Source: Cladorhizidae sp. MBARI D1340-BT2
Taxonomy: Eukaryota; Porifera; Demospongiae; Poecilosclerida; Cladorhizidae
Direction: 5' to 3'
Length of the DNA stretch: 64,000 bases
Assembly: GCA_028752905.1 (NCBI GenBank)
Contig: JAQNBH010000010.1
Coordinates: 21,251,308 to 21,315,307 of the forward strand
Below the pieces are notes generated by a model. That model was given only the letters and a program-made list of their open reading frames with translations. It was not told where the DNA came from and did no database searches. Each line of letters opens with the position of its first letter. The first letter of the stretch is position 1. Below, piece by piece: positions 11,501 through 23,500 of the stretch. A program made the translations under genes and the position numbers.

Positions 11501-14500
11501 TCTGCTGATGAGAACGTCTGCTCAGTAGCCTACACCCAGAAGATGCCCCTGGATGATTCCTTGATTATAAGCAGTCTGTTGTTTTTGTTCGCATATTTCG
11601 ATGGACCCAATTCTACAAATCGGCGGATTTGATATCAGTATCAATAAAATTTGACAGAATTTCAGCTGGTGTAGCTATTCCAATAGTAATGAGGACTGAG
11701 CATGTGCCTACAGTTGGAGGGGCAGATGTAAATGGAGCAGTCTTGATGAGAGGATTTAGTAAAAACAATTTCTTCATTTATTTGCTTGTAATTCACGTTG
11801 AATTAAATGACCATTTAAAATTACTATTTCTCATGATGGGTAGTCTTGTGCAAGTAACTTGCCACTGTTTAACAACACTCATGGAAAGTTTCAGAAACCC
11901 TCCCCTCCACCAATTATGATCCCAATTATGATCGAAAGGGGGGAAAAAGAAATTTAAAAGTGAAATCAGATATATAACGAGTTTAGACATTATTGTATTT
12001 CACTCACGAAGAGCAGATCCATCAGACAGAGAGATCAAAAGAGATACATCTCGCCCTATACTGCCAGACCTGACTCCAATCTGCACAGTTGCTAATCCAT
12101 CTCTCTCATTTACAGTGTAAGATGTCTTAATGAAACCAATAGTAGCATCTACAAAAATGTTAACAAATTGCATTATTGTTTGTACATAATTCAGATATCT
12201 CGCTGTTATTGGTACAGTCGAGCTAGTGTTTCGACTTTATCCATCTCTAGTGTACAATTCTATCACAGCTGCTCAAAATACCATATAAATTAAATTAAAA
12301 AATGTAAAGTAAGATAGTTGTTAGTATTTCACATCCTCATCATTGATCATGGACTAACTAGTGGTAGTTACCTTGTGGCTAACTAACTCTGCTAGTGCTG
12401 CACTACATACACTTCTATTCACACTTCACCATACAAATACCACTTCAACTTATATGTGATAACAACACACAGAAATAACAACAAATACATTTCCGTAATA
12501 AAAACAACAACCCACTATACCACCCGGCCAAGTTCCAGGCTATGGCTAGAGCCAGACTTGACTACATATATGGTATACGTATTGCCAAAGCTGTCCAATA
12601 TTAGCTATCTACATGAACCTAGTCATTACAAAACATAAAAATATGAAGGGAAAAAAGGACCTGTAAGGTCATGAAAAGTTACAGGCTCGTCTGCAAACAG
12701 CAGTAACTATTACTATCAAACTAATGTTGTGATCACAAATCTATCATTAAGTCACTCATCATAAACAACTAATGCATCATTAATTAGAATAGGATTACTT
12801 ACAACTCATAATTAGAGGACAACATTTTATCTTATGTACCATCGTCATCCACAATGCTTATCTCGGTGGTGTTAATCTGAGCAAGAACAGCTGACCCTAC
12901 GGGGGTCAATATCACAGTGAGCATTTCAGCATCTTCCAAAGCATTATCATCAATGATGACAATGTCTACACATACTCTACGAGTACTGGGTATGTTTCCA
13001 GGTCCAGCAAAAAATGTTATGGTGGAAGAGCTTACTGCTTCGTAGTCATCCTCATCTAAAGACACAATAAATTGCAAAACTAATAAACAACAAGAATGCA
13101 CAAATTTAGCAAATCAAATAAAAGAACTAAGCAGAGAGATTATACCAAGAAAGATATTCCAAAGAAGTTTGGTTAAAGGAAATAAGCTCTTCTATTTTCC
13201 CTTTCCCTTCCTCCCCTCCCACTAACCCTTGTCTCCCATCATTCCCCCCCCCACCTGCCCCCCCCACCCATTACCCCTTTCCACACAACAAAAAACGAAC
13301 TCTATTATCCCCCAAGCACAGGACTATAATATTATATGATGGAATATTGAAAATGAGAGAAAGAATCATGTTGTATAAGCGTTTAAAAATAAGATGCTAA
13401 ACATCATTTGAGTTTATTCTATCTCTCTCTACATACATATATGTGTGTATGAAAATAGCAATTATGTTGGATAGATATGCCTTGTAGTACATGCATACAG
13501 TCTTATATATAGGCTAATGATTACATTCATGAATGGTAGATTGAATGACTCTTACCTGCACTGCCTATCACTGTGGTGTATGTCAACATTAAAGTGAAAC
13601 CAAGTGGCTCGGGAAGGGGAGGGTTGAATAGGAATACACATATTTCCTGAACTCCAGCAGACTCATCAACTGAATGTTGTTTATTCTCGAAAGTAACCAT
13701 TGCCAGCACTATAAGAAAATAATTGTTTTCATTATTTTGTACTAGAACTATAGTGGTAGTAGTATAGTAGTAATAAAGTAGTAGTACAGGTGGTAAATGT
13801 TGTAGTAGTAGTAGTATGGCAACAGTTGTAGTAGTAGTAGAAGAATTATAGCAACAGTTGTAGTGGTAATAGTATAGCAACAGTTATAGTTGTAGTAGTA
13901 GTAGTATAGCAAAAGTTGTAGTAGTAGTAGTAGTAGCATAATTAGTAGTAGCATAATTATAGCAACAGTTGTAGTAGTAGTAGTAGCATAATTATAGCAA
14001 CAGTTGTAGTAGTAGTAGTAGCATAATTATAGCAACAGTTGTAGTAGTAGTAGTAGTAGTTATAGTAGCAGAAATATATTAGTAATATAGTAGTAGTAGT
14101 AGTAGGGTCATGGAGCAAGTAAAGTAAAGTCAACTTAATCATCACACACATCATAACAGTGCTTACAATCATCATCATCCATAATGATAACTGTTGTAGA
14201 ACGAAAGACGCTAGAAGAGTCAGTTGGTAGTGTGTAAGTAACAGAACCTTTAGTTGGTGAGGAATAGGCAAGAAATCCTTCTGTTCCTTCAGCATTTACA
14301 TCAGCTACAAGTCTAATGCTGTACCTTATCCTTTGAACACTTGGATCAAATAAAAGTGACAAATATTTGTAATCACCAACTCCTCCTGGTATGTCGTAAT
14401 CACCTCCTAATCTACCAACAGTTGCAGGATTCACACCAGACAAAGTTGGATTAAGGACAACAATACCAACTGTAAATGTACGCTCTGATTCACGATTATC

Positions 14501-17500
14501 CTCCTTTACCAAAAATACTTCATTAAAGAAATAGATTTGCTGTGGCTCAATAACTGTGTAATTTTCTCGTTGGAATCCAATAACAAGAGCTGCAATAAAA
14601 CATAAAAAGAAGTCATTTCTCTGCACATGGGGCTCTTTTAATTTAGTAACAGTGGTCAAAAGTTTACATTTAATTCTATACCTGCAGCAGAACAGGTAAC
14701 AGGTTTCCTCTAATTATACATAATCATTTCATGCATTAACCAATTGATTGCTGATCATATTTGTGGGGTTTTTTTAACAATAATCACTACGACTTCACAG
14801 GGAACAAATTTCTCTAACTTTTAGCATGTAAATATGATAGGCTGCATAAGAAATCAGCTCCATTGAGATAAGCTATGCATTGCAACACAACCTGCAGTAA
14901 AACAATTAACCCATGAGAAAATCAATTATCAAATGTATAAGGATTGAGAGCAATTCGACAGATCCCAGTTGTAGCCTTCTTTAATAGTAGTAGTAGTAGT
15001 AGCAGCAATATATTAGTAATATAATAGTAGTAGTAGTAGAGGTCATGGAGCAAGTAAAGGGGTGGTGTTCTTGATATGGCAGAAAGAGAAGACCAGTCAT
15101 GATGACAGTTGCGATTGTCAGCCATTTAAATTCATTTGGCTCGCTCTCCTCAGAAGTTGACTACTCGATAGAGACATCCATAACATGTGCAGGCATAAAT
15201 AAAATCAGTGAACAACACAAACAAGTTGATTTTTTGTAATTAATTCTGTGAATGGTGTATGTGTTCATGCCTGTAGGCATCTGTGGGAGTTCATTTGTCA
15301 ATTCACTGCAGGTGACAGGTATCGGGTCCACCACCAGGTTATATATACTCTATGCTACACCAAACATCCATCACAGCTCGAATAACCTATCTAGAACATG
15401 CCGTCATTTCTTTGACACCAACCACAAGATCTCTGGACTATGCACACCTAAACACATTCACGCCTATTAAATGCACCATCGCTGTGAAAACATAGAACAA
15501 CTAATTCCACACTAGGCAAAACTAATTTCAATATTAGGGCCTAGAATTCAAAGATGCAAATGAACTCACAAGGACATCATATGGACACTCTATATTTGTT
15601 CTTTGGGATATAAGTTTATTCTCTACATCCTACATAATTTCACTATATATCTATTGGTACATAAAATATAATTATGCATGCACGACAGATGCAAATGTGT
15701 GGGCGAGGCTAAATTTAGGTGTGTGTGTCATAGACCTGCTTAGCGAGACACTTTACCAATCACTACCATTGTAGTGACCAGGGAAAAAATTTATAAATAG
15801 AAATGTTGAACTGTCATTATTGAAAGACAAGGATAGCTATATTAACCCCTATCACACTCATTGCTTGAGCTAACACCATCTATCAGGTAGCACTACTTAA
15901 AGTGGTTTAATTATCCCTGCCAAAGACACAGAGAAAAAAAGATGATATCTCGGCTAACAATCCCTTTAGCATCAGTTTTCTAAGCATCTTTATGGCTGAT
16001 TTAGCTCGAAAAATGCTTCAAAGTTTAACCCTTCACTAAGTCCACCAGTACCAAACAAACATAAGAACATGTTCACAAATTCGTCACAATATTAATCTAT
16101 CCCATTCATTGTAATTTTACTACCAGAAAACTCCAAATAACAAATGCAGTATTGCAGCGACTAATCATTTCTCGATTCAGTAAAATACATGGAAATAAGT
16201 TGGCCAGAAAAATAGACCAAGCTCTAGTGTATGTAAATTTAATCATAGAGGAACTGATTCAGCAGCCATAGCACATCTTAGCTACAAAGAATTGAACAAT
16301 TAGTTGATTTATAGATAAAACACAAGACCTTTGACAATAACCAGGTGAACTCATAATAATAGTAATGAACATGGTAAAGAGTATCATTGAAATGATTGGT
16401 TAGTTGTGGAATTATCCTGAGAAACTTCAGTTGACTATTATTATACAATATATACGATTGTCTTGTCAAAAAAGGCAATAAGAATTTAGCAATGCAGACT
16501 ACAAATATTTAGAGGTTCCTTTAAATTTTTAGATCATTTGAACCAATATTATATTGCCTTTTTTCCTTTCCTTTTGACAGGTCTAGACACCGTATTTCCT
16601 CGCTTAGAACATCCCCTGAACATCCCCTTGTATAGAATGCATCTTCATTTAGATACAGCATTTCAGTCTAGACATAATATAGGTCACATGATGACATCAT
16701 TCACTGTTTTAAAGCCCAGACAAGTAGCAAGAAGTGCTGCAGCAAACACTGCCAGCAAGACAACCGAAATTCACAGAAAGGTACTGATCTCTTCGAAAGT
16801 GACAAAGCTGACCATGAAGGAGACCAAACTAGAATAGGTGACGATGGGTAGCAGGAATGCTGCTACTATCAATAATTGTCTAGATCCAATGATCTCTTGC
16901 TACTATTGTGCGCATGCCTGTTAATAGAGCGCCACTTTAGTAGTATGTCTGCTCATAATGAATAGAATGCGCACATTCTAATTGAGGAAATGGCGTACAG
17001 TTTGACTGAAGTGGCTCTCGTAAATCAACTCAGCTCACTGACCAATCGATTGCAATAGCTTCGATATCATCACAGCTCACAGGCTGCTTGACTGAACACT
17101 GGATTAGCTGTTGACATCCACAAAGCTGTCCTGCTTCTCGAGGACTGCACCTTTTTATATTTAATACTGATAAAATGACATTCATAGCGGGTGCACTAAT
17201 CAGTGGTGTCCCCAGAAACTAATGTACAGAGTGTTTATTTCGAACTGATATTTTGAAATGAGAAAAATGAAAGCTTCCAAGTAAAAATGAATGTGCCAAC
17301 AAACATTAAATCATAACATGTCTCCAGCCAGTATGGATTACACATGCTTTTGTACGTTGCTGAGTAGAAAGCCTTTTAATGTACAATTATAATGCTAATT
17401 GAAACTTTTGACCACATACATATATAGACGTTAAAATATGTATAGAGTATTGTTTAAAGCAAATATACTTACGATCATCATCAATAATTCTGCAGACAGT

Positions 17501-20500
17501 GAGATTACGGACCATGTTATTCACTAATGCTATGTTAGTAGCTTCAATTACTTCCATCAGAACAATAAACACCTGTTCCTCATTTTCATCAATTACATCA
17601 TCCACAACAGAAACAAAAGCATCAATATCAGCAACAGTATTTACACCCTCATCAGCAGGAAAGACCACATTGAAAGCAGAGGTGTTGAAACCTGCTTCCA
17701 CTGTAAATAAGAAAGAACATGATATCATGCCCTGAGGTAGGAAATACGAAAACAAGTTGTTTGTCTTCTAGATAAATTACTCTTCACTTAGGATAGCTAC
17801 AAAAGTCAGATGTGCTTGATAAAGCATCCACTTTCCTTAGGCTAAAGTCAGATGCGCCTGATGAAGCGTCGACTTTCTTTCATGTAGCAGTAGCCAGAAT
17901 CATATTTAAGAAAGGTACAATGACAAATAATCTTAACACTAATAGTGATGATTTAGCATGAAAATCGTCTTTAGGTGACAGATTTCATTTACTTAATTGT
18001 GCACACCTAGTAATTGTCAAAGAAGTAATCACACACACAAAAAGGAGCCTTATAGCTTATAATCTACCACTAGCCTTATAACTTGTAATCTACCGTTAGC
18101 CTTATAGTTTGTAATCGACCAACAATTATACAAAGGTCTTCCAGGTTCTAGTGTATATTATGTGTCTGCTGGGGGGAAAAGTATTCCAACTGAATAGCCC
18201 AATGTTATTATATTTCTAGATATATTCTGGCTTATAAAAAGTTCCTACCAAATAATTAATAGCTCGTGGGAGACATAATAGTCAATAACAATATCTTTAT
18301 CTTACTAGCTTGATGTGGAGAATCAGGGGTACTCAATAATGTTGAATTAGGAACACCGATTCCTTGTAATACTGCTTCACCAATGGTCAATGGTACTACT
18401 TTGATGGTGACTGGATTAGCTAACTGCACATTCTGATTCTTGGTGATTTCCACTGGCATCATGGCATTTGGCATCTCATTCTTCCTGTAATTAGACATGG
18501 AGAATCTGAAGAATACGGCTATTAGAAAAAGATTTATAAAAGGTAAATATAAATGCCATGTTAAAACAATTAAAATGAATATATACCTATATTAGCTATA
18601 TATATTCTAAAACCAATATGTATGTACTTACGTAAAAATGTGTCAAAAAAGCAAGAAATATGTTTCACATGCTTCTCTATGTCAACATTGATTGAGTTTT
18701 ATCAATAAATAGCACACATATACAGAGAGTTGTTGAACACTATGAGCAGCAGCTGCGCCTACACCCTGTAATAGAGCCCTGCTGTTGGTTTGTTGGTAAG
18801 GAAAAAAGTAGGGGGGGGGAAAGAAATAGAATAAATTCCAGGTATCTGGCTAGGTAAGAACAGATTTTCTCTGCTAGATGGAGCAAGAACATATGCCCAA
18901 GATCGAACCTTCCAAAATTATATTGTGATCAGTCTCCATGTCAACAATAGCAGTAATGAATATCATTGCTACAGTATGTGAGCAGATTTGCAAAAATTTG
19001 TCTAAATCAGCGAAACAAATATTGAGATACAAAGTAGTGTTATTACGTTTTGTCAATAATCATCCCTCATGTTTAAACCTGTGGAAGTGATAAACCCAGA
19101 ACTCACAACTTAGAAGTAAAAGCAAGCCCTTCCATAAGCAAGGAAGGATCCAAAGTATAGCATGAGAGCTCTCAGGTAGGTACTGAGGAGCTGGATGTGC
19201 TGGCTAATATGAATTTTAAGCTTTGTAAGATGCATTAACATGTTGGCAACTGTAAGCAATACACAGTTTAGATATGAAGAAAACAAGTTATGTAGCCCTA
19301 ATTTCATAGCTAGTTAGCAGGCTTTGGGTTTCAAAATTACTCAACAACAATTTTGAAGTTACAAATTTAGCAGAGCATGGGGGGGGGGGGGGGGGGACAA
19401 GAACATTGAAGTGTGACCATGCTGCAAGATGTGAGAAGTCTGCCATTTAGAGCAAGCTTTCATGGGTTTGGATTCTTGATTGTGTGGATCTTTTATGTTG
19501 CTTGTGAATTACCTTTGTCAATATGATAAAAAAATTAATACCTGTAACCTATTTCATCAGTGTAAAGTCCAGACTCCCTGGAAACACACCACCCCCACCC
19601 TCCCAACAGTATCTGCACCTATAGCAATTTGCATAGTTCAAAGTCTATAGTTAACTGATCATTAAAGACAAGAAAGAGGCTCTGCATCTTTATGTAGAAA
19701 GAGCTCACAAAGTTGTCGACAATAGTGCATCATCTTGCAAACAAATTTGATGGAAGAGCATCTCATGTCTCTACCCACAATATTAACTCACTATCATCAT
19801 CCACTATTGTTCATGTTAAATTAAGCCTGGTCTCAAATCCAATTAAGTTCATTTCCTGTACAGGTTGTGCAGTAACATGGAAAACTTCATCTTCTTCCTG
19901 TGCTACTGAATCCTTCGCCAAAGTGAACCAAATTAATTGGTTCCCACTCCATGCAAACAGATTCAAGTTAGTAGTGTGCAGATTCACATCACCAGTACCT
20001 ATATCAAAATGACACACAGTATGTGTGTGAAATCAAGAAATGGGGCTCTATCACATTCATAAAAATCAGCTGAACAGTAATTTAATTGTCATCATTACAA
20101 CTTTGACCAACAGCCAGCCCTTTCATTTGAAGGCCTAGAACAACAGCACAACAACAACAACAACAGAACAACAAATGAACAACAAAAGAACAACAACAAC
20201 TCAACAACAGCACAGCATCAACAGCACAACCACCACACAACAGAACAACAACAACAACAGCTGGACAACAACAGCACAACAAAAGCACAACAAAACAACA
20301 ACAACACAAAAACACAACAACAATGAAACAACAACAATACAACAACAACAACAAGGTTCAACAGCATGAGTAAAATTATATTCACATTAGTAAGCGAGGA
20401 AGGAGAAGAACATTATTATAATTTATTATAGACCAAACACATGCACTGGTATCACCAACAAAATTATGGTAAGACAAAAAATATCCTCTTAGTAAACCAC

Positions 20501-23500
20501 ACATTATTTATGTGTGGATATGCAGATAAAACTGACCACTGGAAAAATATTAAATCTAGTTGACCTGTACAATTACTGATTATTGTCTTATCTACTTGTA
20601 GGAGCATTCAACATAATATCTATATTTGTTATCCTACTTGCTGTCTCCAATTCCAGAGAAATTGATACAGTAATAAAATCGGGAGCTCTTCCAGATAGTG
20701 TTCCAAATTGTACCGAATAAGCCTTCCTACGTTCAATGCCAGAGAATGTTACATCAAAGAAGCCAAATGCTGCAAAATAAAAAGAAAAACAAGCAAGCAG
20801 TACTTCCAGTAGTGAATTACAAATATGTGGCATGCATAAGCAATCAGCCAAAAAATACAGAAAATTTACTTCATTCATGACCAAGAATTGTAATCCCCAA
20901 GTGATTGACCATCTATAATTATAAGATTCTTGTTTTTTTAAGACAAGCTCATATTACAGTAAGGGCAGTTTAGTATAAGAATACTCCATTGGAGTAAGAA
21001 AGGTAAAGCTATTCTGCACTAAGTCAGACTATGTCTGCAACAAAATGTATCACCCAAGAGGATATAAAGTGATTTCCGGTAAGATACATGCCTTTGTAAC
21101 TCATCTCCTCAGAAGAAGCACATCCAGAAACAGAAGTAAGGGCTGGAAGAGATTGTTCATGATAGCATCTGCGATAGTCAGCCTTTTTTCTCTCACTCAG
21201 TTAAACCAGAAGTCAAGTTTGCTAACCTGGCATGTGTAGCTTAAAATGAATACAAAAGTAACATCAACAACAATTACTACTACCAATAGTACTAGTTATT
21301 ACTACTACTTCGACTATTGCTACTAGCTTTCTTTAAGGCTGGTATTTAAGGCATATGCATTATTTTAATGAATAATGTCCGAGTTTCTACCTTAAAGATG
21401 CTTATGTCGGTCATCAGTTGATGAGAAGTACATTACTAAGGCAATGTGTAATTTTGCAATACTATCCTCCTTTTTTTGAATCAGTGATTTTAAAAGGTGA
21501 AAGGGTCCTCAAAATATTGTGTAGCTACCCGTGTAGCTACCCAGGTACATTATTCCCTTTCTTTTGACAAGTATAGTTGTTTGTATTTAGGGATGAAAAC
21601 TAATGCACACATATCTGCTGAAGTCATGTCATGAAGTAACTGTTAAGATCAAGTTGCCTTCTTCATTGCCTTGAAGGCTCTAAACTCATTAGATAGAGGC
21701 ACATGCAGGTACTAAAGGCTGACGTGCCTAATTGGGTACTACGTTTACGACACCCTGAACTTATGTTTAGCTTATGTAGACTACCTGTTATCTGTATATT
21801 TGAGTTCTGTGCATGTATTGTAATATGGTGTGATATCCTGTTTCCTGTGTTGTCAGGACCATCAGGGTATTTAAACCCTGATGTCCCAGTAGTGTGGAAT
21901 CTTGTTATGTGAATGCTTATGTGATCCTCTTATGAACTTCCTAAATTACTCTGGAACAGGGAAGGAGCACTAAACAGCAAGTAACACATTACTCTGGTGG
22001 CAGTATTAGTTACCAAGTTGAGGATTTAGCAGTTAAACCCCCAAAACCTCTTCATTGCTTGAAGGCTCTAATAGGCAAACATTGTCAATATGCCAGCTAG
22101 CCTAGCGACAACAAAAGGTGAAAAATCTTGAAACACTCTTTAATTTCCCTAACTCGCTTGCATTTAGGTCGAAGACATTGGCAATCATTTTAGATCACTT
22201 TACTTAGCTAGCTAGTATATACTTCATCTCAGCTCTAGTATGGTAGCCCCACAGAACTTGTCTCAGTTCTTCCATGTATATCATTTACTGCTTTTGGCTT
22301 TTTATTATTTGTTGAAGCCGATTACCACATTTGTTGCTGTAAACCTCACCATTCCAGCAACTGCAGTATTTTTATAGTAGAATAAGATTAGAAGCAGCTA
22401 GCTAGAAAGCATATTTTGTGTGAACTCTAGCATAACTTTTTATGACCACCACGTTGTGCAAATATATCTGCTATCACTGGAAAAGTGAAACTTGCATGCA
22501 TAGAAATATCCATTATTGGCCCTAAAGTCAAAACATTGTCATTTGCATTATTACACTAGGGTGTGGTTTGACTTATGAGCATGCAATCATCGGTGAGTTT
22601 TGGTACTCTTCTTATCAATGGCATCACTCCTCACAGCTAAAGGATTTTGCTCTAAAGGACCTGTCACATACTATCTCACATTGTCCACAACTTACTTGTA
22701 GTCGAACTTGAAAAGTAGTTACTAAAAATCAAGTGACTTCTGTCTAACCTTGCTAATTGCACCACTCTACAATATGTTAGTGATTGCAGCACTTCTTCCT
22801 CAGCTACTCCCTAAACATGCAGCAAAGTTGGTGACTTGCAGCTGCTGCTTGATCACCATAAGCTTTCCAGCACTTCACCAACAGAAAGCTGACTCCACTG
22901 CTCTCATGAGCAGGCTCCATGGTGACCCATCTCAAAAACTGGTCTATGGTTGTGGTTTTATGGACCTCATTGCATCACTTTCTGTAGCATACCAGACACT
23001 AAGCTTCATTAATTATTGCCATCCTGTAACCTCCTCATCTATGCCCACCAAATATCTGTTTCTAGCCTATACTTCATTCATGAAGAGCACTGTCATTCAT
23101 GCAACCTCATCCTTGTGGTTGTGTTCAGCTGATATCAAATAATTTAAATCTGCTTTTGAAGCCAATGTTTCACCTGAAATACTTTGGTCTTCATGATACA
23201 AAACTTAATGTGAGTAGAGCTAGAGTATAATTTTTTGGGCTCTGTAGTCTTTCCATTTTGTATGTTATATAAAGAAAAAGATGCATTACAACAGGTCTTT
23301 GGGATTTTAGGTACTGAAGTTGGCCTGTGATATGAAGGGTTGGTGTGGGGAAGAATCACAGAAAATAGGAGAGTTAGAACAAGTGTAGCAATAAAAATAT
23401 CGGAGGGAATTCTGATTAGAGGATCGAAGCCACAGGATTCGACAGCAGAAGGGTCGTCTTCTATCCTCTTCGAGGTTGTCTGCAACTACACAGCAAAGAA

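Noticed and set aside
11369..11919. Plus-strand open frames in the intron between exons 9 and 10
   Set aside because: No domain, and the intron is fully explained by phase-1 joining of its flanking exons.
16538..16850. Possible transmembrane terminal exon (minus strand) in the intron between Calx-beta exons 5 and 6
   Set aside because: The hydrophobic frame is preceded directly by TGA and no acceptor in the right phase is present. The gene's exons continue on both sides.
20082..20369. Cys/Val-rich and Asn/Thr-rich open frames
   Set aside because: They are products of the CAA microsatellite.
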